Below are positions 26,579-36,245 of a stretch of DNA of 64,000 bases, one piece after another. Source of the stretch: Streptomyces sp. NBC_01445 (GTDB taxonomy: Bacteria; Actinomycetota; Actinomycetes; Streptomycetales; Streptomycetaceae). A model generated the notes under the pieces. That model searched no databases. It worked only from the letters and a program-made list of their open reading frames with translations, and was not told the origin of the DNA. The DNA lies in NCBI RefSeq assembly GCF_035918235.1, contig NZ_CP109485.1, forward strand, positions 2,790,001 to 2,854,000. Direction: 5' to 3'. Position 1 is the first letter of the stretch. Every line of letters begins with the position of its first letter. The translations under genes were made by a program, and so were the position numbers.

Positions 26579-26670
26579 GGACCGTAGCCACGTTTGTCCG
26601 GGACGGAAAGCCCTTGCACAGCAAAGGAGTTGACTTTTTCCCCGCGCAGGACAAACGTGGCCGACGGTCC
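26579..26670. promoter_or_regulatory. Long inverted repeat upstream of the secreted dehydrogenase
   Basis: The left arm (26579-26599, GGACCGTAGCCACGTTTGTCC with one base fewer than its partner) and the right arm (26649-26670) are complementary over about 21 bases, and enclose 49 bases. The right arm ends one base before the stop codon of the isomerase gene. It may be a paired operator (half-site ACGTTTGTCC) that loops, or a large hairpin terminating the upstream operon. The remaining spacer up to 26442 shows no other clear signal. Confidence 0.6.
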
Positions 26671-26671
26671 G

Positions 26672-27676
<1,005 letters not shown>

Positions 27677-27689
27677 GAGCCGTGCCTCC

Positions 27690-28901
27690 TCAGACCGGGA
27701 TGGGTGTGTAGACGGAGTTCTTGAGCGCGCTCTCCTCCACGGCGGCGAGCACGCGCTGCACGCGCAGACCTTCGGCGAAGGAGGGTTCGGGCTGTTGGCC
27801 GGACGCGATGGCGTGGACCAGATCGCGGGCCTGGTGCACGAAGGTGTGCTCGTAGCCGAGGCCGTGGCCCGGCGGCCACCAGGCTTCCAGGTAGGGGTGG
27901 CCGGGCTCGGTGACGAGGATGCGGCGGAAGCCCGCGCTGACCCCGGGTTCCGTGTGGTCGTGGAACGACAGCTCGTTGAGACGCTCCAGGTCGAAGGCCA
28001 ACGAGCCCCTCTCGCCGTTGAGTTCGATGCGCAGGGCGTTCTTGCGGCCGGAGGCGAACCGCGTCGCCTCGAAGGAGCCGAGCGCACCGGAGGCGAAGCG
28101 GGCCGTGAAGAGCGCCGCGTCGTCGACCGTCACCGGGCCGCGCCCGGTCCCGGCGTCGCCCGCCGCGAGCCCGGCCGACGCCCCTACGGTGTCCTTGAGG
28201 ATCGGCCGTTCCCGTACGAACGTCTCGGTGAGCGCGGAGACGCCGACGAGGGACTCCCCCGCCAGGTACTGCGCGAGGTCGACGGCGTGCGCGCCCAGGT
28301 CGCCCAGGGCACCCGAGCCCGCGTACTCCTTCTTCAGCCGCCAGGTGAGCGGGAAGTCGGGGTCGACGAGCCAGTCCTGGAGGTAGGAGACGCGCACGTG
28401 GCGCAGGGCGCCGATGCGGCCCTCCTCGACCATGCGACGGGCGAGCGCGGTGGCGGGGACGCGCCGGTAGTTGAAGCCGGCCATCGCCAACTGGCCGCGG
28501 GCCCGGGCCCGTTCGGCCGCCTCGACCATCGCCTCGGCCTCGTCGACCGTGTTGGCGAGCGGCTTCTCGCACAGGACGTGCTTGCCCGCCTCCAGAGCGG
28601 CGACGGCGATCTCCGCATGGCTGTCGCCCGGGGTGCAGATGTCGACGACGTCGACGTCCTCGCGGGCGATCAGCGCCCGCCAGTCCGTCTCGGCCGCGGC
28701 CCAGCCGAGCCGGTCGGCCGCGGCGCGGACGGCCTGCCCGTCCCGGCCGCAGACGGCCGCGAGGACCGGCCGCAGCGGCAGGTCGAAGACCCGGCCCACG
28801 GTGCGCCAGCCCTGGGAGTGGGCGGCGCCCATGAAGGCGTAGCCGACCATGCCGACACCCAGGGGGCGCGGTCCGGCCCCGGGCTCCTGAGTCGTGCCCA
28901 T
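27690..28901 (-). CDS. Gfo/Idh/MocA-family oxidoreductase
   Basis: This 403-aa protein has an N-terminal Rossmann domain ([18 protein letters not shown]), the family signature CEKPLANTV (about 112-120) with the catalytic Lys, and a C-terminal alpha/beta domain with [14 protein letters not shown] holding the usual His. Members oxidise or reduce sugars and cyclitols with NAD(P). It is placed between the importer and the isomerase gene. The likely substrate is the imported sugar or its 3-keto form; not determinable from sequence. Confidence 0.88.
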   Translation of the reverse strand: MGTTQEPGAGPRPLGVGMVGYAFMGAAHSQGWRTVGRVFDLPLRPVLAAVCGRDGQAVRAAADRLGWAAAETDWRALIAREDVDVVDICTPGDSHAEIAVAALEAGKHVLCEKPLANTVDEAEAMVEAAERARARGQLAMAGFNYRRVPATALARRMVEEGRIGALRHVRVSYLQDWLVDPDFPLTWRLKKEYAGSGALGDLGAHAVDLAQYLAGESLVGVSALTETFVRERPILKDTVGASAGLAAGDAGTGRGPVTVDDAALFTARFASGALGSFEATRFASGRKNALRIELNGERGSLAFDLERLNELSFHDHTEPGVSAGFRRILVTEPGHPYLEAWWPPGHGLGYEHTFVHQARDLVHAIASGQQPEPSFAEGLRVQRVLAAVEESALKNSVYTPIPV

Positions 28902-28956
28902 GCAGTAGTCCTCCTCGTCGACGCCGGTCCCGCGGGATGCACTGTGGGGGCATCCA

Positions 28957-30000
28957 TCACTTGAAGCCGGTCGGCATGTACTGCGCGACGTTGTCCTTGT
29001 CGACGACCGCCGAGAAGAGCGTCACGTGGGCCGGGATCTCGAACTCGGCCATGCCGCTGACGCCCTTGCCCTGGCCGAGGGCGCGCGCGAGGTCGATCGC
29101 GGAGGCGGCCATGGTCGGCGGGTAGAGGACGGTCGCCTTGAGGACGCTGTTGCCGGCCTCGATGGCCTGCATGGCGGAGAGCGCTCCGGCGCCGCCGACC
29201 ATCAGGAAGTCGTCGCGGCCGGCCTGCTTGATGGCGCGCAGGGCGCCGACACCCTGGTCGTCGTCGTGGTTCCACAGGGCGTCGAAGTTCTTCTGCGCCT
29301 GGAGGAGCTGCGACATCTTCGCCTGGCCGGACTCTACGGTGAACTCGGCGGCCTGGCGGGCGACCTTCTTGATGTTCGGGAAGTTCTTCAGGGCGTCGTC
29401 GAAGCCCTGGCTGCGCTGCTTGGTGAGCTCCAGGTTGTCGAGGCCCGCGAGCTCGACGACCTTGGCGTTCTTCTTGTCCTTGAGCTGCTCGCCGATGTAG
29501 TTGCCGGCGCTCAGGCCCATGCCGTAGTTGTCGCCGCCGATCCAGCAGCGGTACGCCTGCGGGGTGTTGAAGATCCGGTCGAGGTTGACGACGGGGATCC
29601 CGGCGCGCATCGCCTTCAGGCCGACCTGGGTGAGGGCCTTGCCGTCGGCCGGCAGGATCACCAGGACGTCGACCTTCTTGTTGATGAGCGTCTCGACCTG
29701 CCCGATCTGCGCGGCGGTGTCGTTCGAGCCCTCCGTCGCCTCCAGGGTGACGTCGGAGTACTTCTTGGCGCGCTCCGTGGCGTTGTCGTTGATCGCGTTC
29801 AGCCAGCCGTGGTCGGCCTGCGGTCCCGCGAACCCGATGGTGACGTGCTTGCCCGGCTTGTCGTCCGCGGCGGGCTTGTCGTTCGCCGCGGGCTTCGCGT
29901 CCTTGGGCTCGTTGCTCGTGCAGGCGGTGAGCAGTCCGCCCGTGGTGACGGCGGCTGCCGCTCCGAAGAGCAGTCCTCTGCGGCTCGTGGTCTCTGGCAT
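28957..30000 (-). CDS. Sugar ABC transporter substrate-binding lipoprotein
   Basis: This 347-aa periplasmic-binding-protein-like protein (Rbs/Xyl type) has a twin-arginine (SRRGLLFG) leader ending in a lipobox LTAC, so it is probably a Tat-exported lipoprotein. The body has the two-lobe fold with HVTIGFAGPQADHGW, VDVLVILPADGKAL, GIPVVNLDRIF and WNHDDDQGVGALRAI. It delivers a monosaccharide-like ligand to the downstream-listed permease and ATPase. It lies 20 bp after the permease gene. Confidence 0.9.
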   Translation of the reverse strand: MPETTSRRGLLFGAAAAVTTGGLLTACTSNEPKDAKPAANDKPAADDKPGKHVTIGFAGPQADHGWLNAINDNATERAKKYSDVTLEATEGSNDTAAQIGQVETLINKKVDVLVILPADGKALTQVGLKAMRAGIPVVNLDRIFNTPQAYRCWIGGDNYGMGLSAGNYIGEQLKDKKNAKVVELAGLDNLELTKQRSQGFDDALKNFPNIKKVARQAAEFTVESGQAKMSQLLQAQKNFDALWNHDDDQGVGALRAIKQAGRDDFLMVGGAGALSAMQAIEAGNSVLKATVLYPPTMAASAIDLARALGQGKGVSGMAEFEIPAHVTLFSAVVDKDNVAQYMPTGFK

Positions 30001-30020
30001 GTCGGTGGGCCCTTCCCGAG

Positions 30021-31031
30021 TCAAGAAGTGGTGGTGGAGGTGCGTCGCTGGACCAGGACCGCGGCGACGATGATCGCCCCCTTGGCGATCTCCTGGACGT
30101 CGCTCTGCAGATTGTTGAGCGCGAAGATATTGGTGATCGTGGTGAAGATCAGTACGCCGAGCACGGAGCCGGTGATGGTGCCCCGGCCGCCGGTGAGCAG
30201 GGTGCCGCCGATGATCGCGGCGGCGATGGCGTCGAGTTCGTAGAGGTTGCCGTTGGTGTTCTGTCCGGAACCGGCCAGGACGATCAGGAGGAAGGCCGCG
30301 ATGCCGCAGCACAGGCCCGACAGGAGGTAGAGGTAGAGGCGCTGGCGGCGTACGTCGATGCCGGCGAGCCGCGCGGCCTCGGCGTTGCCGCCGACGGCGA
30401 CGGAGCGGCGGCCGAACGTCGTACGGTTCAGGACCAGCCAGCCGACGACCGTGACGGCGGCGAAGACGAGGACGAGCGGCGGGATGCCGAGGATGTAGGC
30501 GTCGCGCTCGCCGAGCTTGAGGACACTGTCCACGGACACGGTCTGCGTCTTGCCGTCGGTGATCTGGAGGGCGAGGCCGCGGCCCGACGCGAGCATCGCG
30601 AGGGTGGCGATGAAGGGGACCATGCCGCCGTACGCGATCAGCAGTCCGTTGACCAGTCCGCAGCCGACGCCCACGACGACGGCGGTGAACAGGATTCCGG
30701 CGAAGCCGTAGTCCTGCGTCGCGACCGTGGTGGCCCAGACGCTCGCGAGAGCGACGATCGCGCCGACCGACAGGTCGATGCCGCCGGAGATGATCACGAA
30801 GGTCATGCCGACGGTGACGACACCGATGACGGACGCCTGCGTGAGGATCAGCTGCACGTTGTTCGTGTCGAGGAACGAGTCGGGCTGGGTGATGCCGCCG
30901 ATCAGGACGAGGGCGGCGAGGACGCCCACCAGGGACAGGGTCCGCACGTCCGGGCGGAAGCCTCTCGGGCGGGGCCCGGCGGGCGCGGTCTTCGGGGTGG
31001 CGGGCCGGGCGGGGGATGTGGGCTGGGTCAT
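30021..31031 (-). CDS. Sugar ABC transporter permease (RbsC type)
   Basis: This 336-aa protein has eight to ten membrane helices and the RbsC-family landmarks GMTFVIISGGIDLSVGA, NGLLIAYGGMVPFIATLA, GRRSVAVGGNAEAARLAGI and IIGGTLLTGGRGTI. The N-terminal 30 residues are Pro/Ala rich and cytosolic. A single permease gene implies a homodimeric pore, as in ribose importers. It is translated after the two-domain ATPase gene and before the binding-protein gene. Confidence 0.92.
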   Translation of the reverse strand: MTQPTSPARPATPKTAPAGPRPRGFRPDVRTLSLVGVLAALVLIGGITQPDSFLDTNNVQLILTQASVIGVVTVGMTFVIISGGIDLSVGAIVALASVWATTVATQDYGFAGILFTAVVVGVGCGLVNGLLIAYGGMVPFIATLAMLASGRGLALQITDGKTQTVSVDSVLKLGERDAYILGIPPLVLVFAAVTVVGWLVLNRTTFGRRSVAVGGNAEAARLAGIDVRRQRLYLYLLSGLCCGIAAFLLIVLAGSGQNTNGNLYELDAIAAAIIGGTLLTGGRGTITGSVLGVLIFTTITNIFALNNLQSDVQEIAKGAIIVAAVLVQRRTSTTTS

Positions 31032-31077
31032 GGTGCCGGGCTCCCTTCGTCTGCGGGTTTGTTGTGGCGGGCGTTTT

Positions 31078-31098
31078 GCGCAGTTCCCCGCGCCCCTA
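31078..31098. repeat. Half copy of a common Streptomyces repeat at the ATPase stop codon
   Basis: The segment starts GCGCAGTTCCCCGCGCCCCT, which I recognise as one arm of a hairpin repeat widespread in Streptomyces intergenic regions. The complementary arm is missing. The TAG stop of the ATPase gene (CTA at 31096-31098) lies at its end. Confidence 0.6.
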
Positions 31099-32607
31099 TC
31101 GGCCCCCGGCGAGGACCAGGTCGAGCACTCTGTGTTCGTCGAGTTCCGTCGCCGGCGACTCGTGGACCACCGCGCCCTCTCTCAGCACCAGGACCCGGTC
31201 CGCGAGTCCGAGGACCTCGGGGACCTCGCTGGAGACCATCAGGACCGCGAGGCCGTCGTCCGCGAGGCGGCGGATGACGGCGTAGAGCTCGGCGCGGGCG
31301 CCGACGTCCACGCCGCGGGTCGGCTCGTCGAGGAGGAGGACGCGGCAGCCGCGCAGGAGCCAGCGGGCCAGGACGGCCTTCTGCTGGTTGCCACCGGAGA
31401 GGGTGCGCACCGGCGCGGACGGGTTGTCGGGGCGCAGGGACAGCTCGCGGGTCGCGGCCCGCGCGGCGTCGAGCTCCTTGCCCCGGTCCAGCCAGCCCCC
31501 GTACGAGAAGCGGGACATGGAGGAGACGGAGACGTTGTTGGTGACGGACTCCAGCATGAGGAGTGCCTGTGCCTTGCGCTCCTCGGGGGCGAGGCCGAGG
31601 CCGGCGCGGACGGCGGCGCGGACGCTGCCGGGCCGCAACACCTTTCCGTCGACGGCGACTTGTCCGGTATTGGCCTTGCGCGCGCCGTAGATCGTCTCCA
31701 GGATCTCGGAGCGTCCCGAGCCGACGAGGCCCGCGAGGCCGACGATCTCGCCGGGCCGCAGTTCGAGGTCGAGTGGCGCGAACTCCCCTTGCCGGGAAAG
31801 GCCCTTGACGGTCAGGACGGGTTCGGCGCGAGGCGGTTCCGAGGGGCGCTCGGGGAACACGTACTCGACGTTCCGGCCGGTCATGAGGGCCACCACGTCG
31901 CGGGTCGGCGTCTCCTTGGCGGGCAGCCCGCCCGCGACCGCACGGCCGTCCTTGAGGACGGTGACGCGGTCGCCGATCCGGCGGATCTCCTCCAGGCGGT
32001 GCGAGATGTAGACGACGGCGACGCCGTCCGCGGTGAGGGAGTCGACGATGCGGAAGAGGTTGTCGACCTCGTCCGGGTCGAGGGCGGCCGAGGGTTCGTC
32101 CATGACGATGAGGCGGACGTCGTGGGAGAGCGCGCGGGCCATGGAGACGATCTGCTGCTGGGCCGCCGAGAGGTCACCGACGAGCGTGCCGGGTCCGATC
32201 TCGTCGTGCCCAAGTCGCCTGAGCAGTGCGGCGGTTGTGGTGCGGGCGTCGCGTCCGCGGACCACGAATCCGGCGGTGGTCGGCTCGTGTCCGAGGTAGA
32301 CGTTCTCGGCGACGGACAGCCCCTCCACCAGGTCGAGTTCCTGGTAGATGGTGGCGATGCCGAGGCGCATCGCGGCGATGGGCGACTTGAGCACCGTGCG
32401 CTCGCCGCGCCAGGTGATCGTGCCGTCGTCGGGCTGGTGGGCGCCGGCGAGGACCTTGATGAGGGTGGACTTCCCCGCGCCGTTCTGGCCGAGGAGGCAG
32501 TGCACCTCACCGGCCAGGACCTCCAGGTCCACGCCGTCGAGGGCGCGGACGCCGGGGAACGACTTGGTGATGCCGGACATGGTGAGCAGGGGTGGTTCCG
32601 GTGCCAT
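31096..32607 (-). CDS. Sugar ABC transporter ATP-binding protein (RbsA type, two ABC domains)
   Basis: This 503-aa protein has two tandem ATPase domains. The first has Walker A GQNGAGKST (about 38-46), signature LSAAQQQ and Walker B LIVMDEPSAAL. The second has a degenerate Walker A (GLVGSGRSE), signature LSGGNQQKAVLARWL and VLLLDEPTRGVD. This is the usual RbsA asymmetry. It energises the monosaccharide importer with the permease and binding protein downstream. The gene follows the ROK regulator gene by about 100 bp. Confidence 0.93.
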   Translation of the reverse strand: MAPEPPLLTMSGITKSFPGVRALDGVDLEVLAGEVHCLLGQNGAGKSTLIKVLAGAHQPDDGTITWRGERTVLKSPIAAMRLGIATIYQELDLVEGLSVAENVYLGHEPTTAGFVVRGRDARTTTAALLRRLGHDEIGPGTLVGDLSAAQQQIVSMARALSHDVRLIVMDEPSAALDPDEVDNLFRIVDSLTADGVAVVYISHRLEEIRRIGDRVTVLKDGRAVAGGLPAKETPTRDVVALMTGRNVEYVFPERPSEPPRAEPVLTVKGLSRQGEFAPLDLELRPGEIVGLAGLVGSGRSEILETIYGARKANTGQVAVDGKVLRPGSVRAAVRAGLGLAPEERKAQALLMLESVTNNVSVSSMSRFSYGGWLDRGKELDAARAATRELSLRPDNPSAPVRTLSGGNQQKAVLARWLLRGCRVLLLDEPTRGVDVGARAELYAVIRRLADDGLAVLMVSSEVPEVLGLADRVLVLREGAVVHESPATELDEHRVLDLVLAGGR

Positions 32608-32685
32608 GAGTGATCCCCTCGGCGGATGCGGGCCGGTGCCAGGGCAGGGCGGAGCTGAGCGCCGTACTGGTGTGGTGATCGCGTG

Positions 32686-32714
32686 CGGTGTTACGCCGGG
32701 CGGTGTTACGCCGG
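32686..32714. repeat. Tandem 15-bp duplication at the end of the ROK gene
   Basis: CGGTGTTACGCCGG occurs at 32686-32699 and again at 32701-32714. The right copy contains the TAA stop codon of the ROK gene (TTA at 32706-32708 on the plus strand), so the duplication repeats the gene end just downstream of the stop. Confidence 0.8.
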
Positions 32715-33887
32715 TGAGAACAGGTGGTCGCTGATCAGGCGGGCCGCGCCGATGACTCCGGCGGTGGGGCCGAGCTCGCCCAGGACGATGGGGAGGTTGC
32801 CGGTCGCCAGGGGCAGCGACTGGCGGTAGACCTGGGTGCGCAGGGCGGCGAGAAGCGTGTGGCCGAGGCCGGTCACGCCACCCCCGATCACCACGAGGCC
32901 CGGATTGAAGAAGCTGACGAGTGAGGCGATGACCTGCCCGGTGCGGTTGCCGCCCTCGCGGATGAGATCGAGTGAGGTGGCGTCACCGGCGGCGGCCGCG
33001 ACGGCCACGTCGGCGGCGCTGAGCTTCCCGGCCGCCTCCAGCAGGGCGGCGAGTTCGTCGGAACGGCCCTCGCGGGCGGCCTCCTCGGCGTCGCGGGCGA
33101 GTGCCGCGCCGCTGAAGTAGGCCTCCAGGCAGCCCTTGTTGCCGCAGGCGCACTGGCGTCCGTCGGGCTCGACCTGGATGTGGCCGATGTCGCCGGCGCT
33201 GCCCGTCGTACCGCGGTAGACCTCTCCGCCGACGACGATGCCGCAGCCGATGCCCGTGCCGATCTTGACGCAGAGGAAGTCGCGTGCGGAGCGGGCGACG
33301 CCCGCGTGCTGCTCCCCCATCGCCATCAGGTTCACGTCGTTGTCGACCATGACCGGGCAGCCGAGTTCCTGGCTGAGGGCCTCGCGGACGGGGAAACCGT
33401 CCCAGCCCGGCATGATCGGCGGCGCGACCGGCACGCCCTCGGGGAACCGGACGGGTCCGGGGACGCCGATCCCGGCTCCGTCGAACCCCTCGGCCAGCCC
33501 TGAGGCCCTCAACTTGGCCGCCATCGCGAGCACTTGCTCGAAGACGGCGACCGGACCCTCGCGGACGTCCAGGGGCTGATTGATGTGCCCGAGGACTTCC
33601 AGTTCGGCGTTGGTGACGGCGACATCGACGGAGGTCGCGCCGATGTCGACGCCGAGGAAACGCAGTTCGGGGGCGAGCCGGATGTTGTGGGAGCGGCGCC
33701 CGCCGCGCGAGGCGGCGAGTCCGTCGGCCACGACGAGGCCCGTCTCCAGGAGCCGGTCCACCTCGACGGCCAGCTTCGACCGCGAGAGGTCGATCTGATC
33801 GCCCAGCTGGGCCCGGGAGTTGGGTCCGCCGTCGCGCAGCAGACGCAGCAGGCGTGCCTGGTGCGCGTTCGCGGGTCGAGCCGTCAT
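32706..33887 (-). CDS. ROK-family transcriptional regulator
   Basis: This 393-aa protein has an N-terminal winged helix-turn-helix (about 5-60; SRAQLGDQIDLSRSKLAVEV) and a ROK sugar-kinase-like domain with the ATP-site segment FLGVDIGATSVDVAVT and the zinc motif CACGNKGCLE. Such repressors sense a sugar or sugar phosphate. It heads the importer and sugar-enzyme genes on the same strand, so it most likely controls them. ATG 33887 is chosen over GTG 33896 because family members begin MTARPAN-like. Confidence 0.9.
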   Translation of the reverse strand: MTARPANAHQARLLRLLRDGGPNSRAQLGDQIDLSRSKLAVEVDRLLETGLVVADGLAASRGGRRSHNIRLAPELRFLGVDIGATSVDVAVTNAELEVLGHINQPLDVREGPVAVFEQVLAMAAKLRASGLAEGFDGAGIGVPGPVRFPEGVPVAPPIMPGWDGFPVREALSQELGCPVMVDNDVNLMAMGEQHAGVARSARDFLCVKIGTGIGCGIVVGGEVYRGTTGSAGDIGHIQVEPDGRQCACGNKGCLEAYFSGAALARDAEEAAREGRSDELAALLEAAGKLSAADVAVAAAAGDATSLDLIREGGNRTGQVIASLVSFFNPGLVVIGGGVTGLGHTLLAALRTQVYRQSLPLATGNLPIVLGELGPTAGVIGAARLISDHLFSPA

Positions 33888-34096
33888 GCGTCTCACGTGC
33901 CCCTCCCCGCCTCACCGGGTCGCCTGTCGTCCCGTCTTCGGGCTTTCGAGGGGAACGTAGCAGTGCTTGCCGGGAGTGGGAAGAAGTTGCGCAGCAATTA
34001 CCCATGACTTTCTCCAGTGACAGGACAAAGAGCCGGGAGGGAAGATCCGCGTACCCTGTCGCTCGCACAACTGATGGACGTCACAAGGGGGTTGGA

Positions 34097-35296
34097 ATGA
34101 CGGAGAACACGCGCGGCCCGGAGGAGAGGACAGAGGTGCGACGGCCCGCCCCCGAACTGCGGGTCAGCACGCTGGAGCTCTTCTTCGACCTCGTCTTCGT
34201 CTTCACCCTGACGCAGATCACCGTGCTGCTCGCGCACGACCTGTCGTTCGCCACGGCGGGCCGGGTCGTCCTCATCTTCGTCGTGCTGTTCTGGATGTAC
34301 GGCGCCTACGCCTACCTCACCAACCAGGTGCCGCCCGACCGGCCCTCACGCCGGCTGCTGCTCATCGTCGGGATGGGCGCCTTCCTGGTGTGCGCGCTCG
34401 CCATCCCGCGCGCCTTCACCGACGGCGGCGTGGTCTTCGGCCTCGGGTTCCTGCTCGTCGTCGTGGTGCACAGCGCGCTGTACACGCGCAGCCACGGCAG
34501 TGACGTGATCTGGTACGCGGTGCCGAACGCGCTGGCCGCGCTCGCCGTGACGACGGCCGGCTTCTTCCACGGGCTCGCCGCCGACACGTGGTGGGTGCTC
34601 GCGATCCTGCTGCAGATCGTGACGCCGTTCCTGGCGCAGGCCGGTCCCCGCAGCCACGGCGGGCGCACGACGGACGACCTCAGGGGTCAGCTCGGCGGCC
34701 TGGAGCCGGGGCACTTCGTGGAGCGCCACGGCCTGCTCCTGATCATCGCGTTCGGGGAGTCCGTCATCGCGATCGGCATCGGCATCGGCGACCAGCCGCT
34801 GACGGTGGGCCTGTTCGGGGGCGCGTTCCTGGCGCTGGCGGTCGCGGTCGCACTGTGGTGGACGTACTTCGTACGGGACGAGGGGGCGGCCGAGGAGACG
34901 TTCCGCGCCACGGAACCCGCGCGCCGCTTCCGCCTCGCGATGAACGCGTACTACTACGCCTTCCTGCCGATGCTGCTCGGGGTCGCGTTCCTCGCTGCGG
35001 GTGTGAAGAAGTCGCTCGGGCATCTCGGTGAACATCTGCACACCGGGCCCGCGCTCGCGCTCGCGGGCGGTGTCGCGCTGTTCCTGGCCGGCGATGTCGC
35101 GTTCCGGACCGCCATGCGGCTCTCCCCGCTCGCCTTCCGGGCAGCGGCCGTGCCGCTGGTGCTCGGTGCGGCACTGCTCGGGATACATGTGGCCGCCGTG
35201 GCGGAACTCATCGCGCTCGTCGTGATCCTGGTGGCGATGCTGGCCGCGGAGGCCCGGTGGTCACCCTGTGAGGAGCGTGCCGCGACGGTCGCGTGA
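34097..35296 (+). CDS. ltrA: Low temperature requirement protein A-like membrane protein
   Basis: This 399-aa protein has ten or more membrane helices and the LtrA signature near the N-terminus: STLELFFDLVFVFTLTQ (about 23-39). ERHGLLLIIAFGESVIAIG in the middle is also typical. The function of the family is not established, although the name comes from a Listeria cold-growth mutant. The ATG at 34097 follows AAGGGGG at a workable distance; the frame open from 33854 crosses the divergent promoter. It is divergent from the ROK gene. Confidence 0.85.
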   Translation: MTENTRGPEERTEVRRPAPELRVSTLELFFDLVFVFTLTQITVLLAHDLSFATAGRVVLIFVVLFWMYGAYAYLTNQVPPDRPSRRLLLIVGMGAFLVCALAIPRAFTDGGVVFGLGFLLVVVVHSALYTRSHGSDVIWYAVPNALAALAVTTAGFFHGLAADTWWVLAILLQIVTPFLAQAGPRSHGGRTTDDLRGQLGGLEPGHFVERHGLLLIIAFGESVIAIGIGIGDQPLTVGLFGGAFLALAVAVALWWTYFVRDEGAAEETFRATEPARRFRLAMNAYYYAFLPMLLGVAFLAAGVKKSLGHLGEHLHTGPALALAGGVALFLAGDVAFRTAMRLSPLAFRAAAVPLVLGAALLGIHVAAVAELIALVVILVAMLAAEARWSPCEERAATVA

Positions 35297-35317
35297 GCCG
35301 CGCGGCTCCGGCCCCCG

Positions 35318-35395
35318 AGGGTTCGGCGCAGGGGCTTTGGCGCAGGGTCCAGCGCAAGGGCTCGGCGCAGGGGTTCGGCGCAGGGGTTCGGTGCC
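35318..35395. repeat. Degenerate 12-14 bp tandem repeats
   Basis: About six imperfect units of GGGTTCGGCGCAG follow the ltrA stop, before the terminator shared with the GntR gene. Units differ by one to three bases and by length. Confidence 0.75.
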
Positions 35396-35398
35396 AAC

Positions 35399-35423
35399 TG
35401 CCGCCCACGGCCCGCGGGCGGCA
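35399..35423. terminator. Terminator between ltrA and the GntR gene
   Basis: TGCCGCCC (35399-35406) and GGGCGGCA (35416-35423) form a perfect 8-bp stem with a 9-base loop between converging genes. Confidence 0.6.
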
Positions 35424-35436
35424 CCCCGGACCCGCC

Positions 35437-36114
35437 CTACGCCTGGTCGCGCCGGTGGTACGTCTCGCGGGTGTGCTCGGTGTGGGCCCGCATGACCGCC
35501 GTCGCCCGCGCCTCGTCCCGCTGCGCGATCGCCGCGATCAGCTCGCGGTGCTCGATCCAGGACTGCTTGCCGCGCTGGCGGGCGACCGGCTGGTAGTACC
35601 AGCGCACGCGGCGGTCCACCTGTCCGGCGAGCTCGCCGAGCACGACGTTCCCCGCGAGTTCCATGACCTTGGCGTGGAAGGCCGCGTTCGTCGCCACGAC
35701 GAGTTCGACGTCCCCGTCGGCGACGGCCTGCTCGCCTCTGGCGCAGAGCTCTTCGAGGGCGGCGATCCCCGCCTTGCCGGCGTTCGCTGCGGCAAGGCGG
35801 GCCGCCTCGGCCTCCAGGAGCGTACGGACCGTGAGGAGCTGGTCCGCCTCGTCCTCGGTCGGTTCGTGCACGAAGGCACCCTGCGCCGGACGGAGATCGA
35901 CCCAGCCCTCCGTGTTCAGCCGCTGGAGCGCCTCACGCACGGGCTGCCTCGACACCCCCAGGTGACCGGCGAGTTCGCTCTCGACCAGGTGCTGGCCCGG
36001 CTGAAGTGCACGCGTCGTGATCAGTTCGAGCAGCGCCTCGTAGACCCGCTCGCGCAGCGGTCCGGGGCGCTCGAGCTTGGGCACCGCCCCCTGCGGCAGT
36101 CCTGTGGACAACAT
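35437..36114 (-). CDS. GntR-family regulator with FCD domain
   Basis: This 225-aa protein has an N-terminal GntR winged helix (about 20-75; LRERVYEALLELITTRALQPG, VSRQPVREALQRLNTEGWV) and a C-terminal all-helical FCD domain with metal/ligand residues in FHAKVMELAGN and WIEHRELIAAIAQRD. FCD regulators respond to organic acids. ATG 36114 has GGAGGGGG 5 bases upstream. A GTCTACAGT site lies 49 bases before its start and recurs, as its reverse complement, in the oxlT/panE promoter, so it is a good candidate for the oxalate/formate regulator. Confidence 0.88.
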   Translation of the reverse strand: MLSTGLPQGAVPKLERPGPLRERVYEALLELITTRALQPGQHLVESELAGHLGVSRQPVREALQRLNTEGWVDLRPAQGAFVHEPTEDEADQLLTVRTLLEAEAARLAAANAGKAGIAALEELCARGEQAVADGDVELVVATNAAFHAKVMELAGNVVLGELAGQVDRRVRWYYQPVARQRGKQSWIEHRELIAAIAQRDEARATAVMRAHTEHTRETYHRRDQA

Positions 36115-36162
36115 CGCGGTCCCCCTCCTGGGCAACGGAGAAGCCAGTATGAATTGGCTTTC

Positions 36163-36171
36163 GTCTACAGT
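36163..36171. promoter_or_regulatory. Putative operator upstream of the GntR gene
   Basis: GTCTACAGT on the plus strand equals the reverse complement of ACTGTAGAC at 38881-38889 and shares TACAGT with the oxc operator. Because TACAGT points away from the GntR gene, it is not that gene's -10 box, which supports a protein-binding role. Confidence 0.45.
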
Positions 36172-36245
36172 CTACCGAGCACAATGGCCAGTAGGGGCGG
36201 GAGTTGGGCTCGTCACACCCGTGAACGCCGCGAAATCACGCCTGC

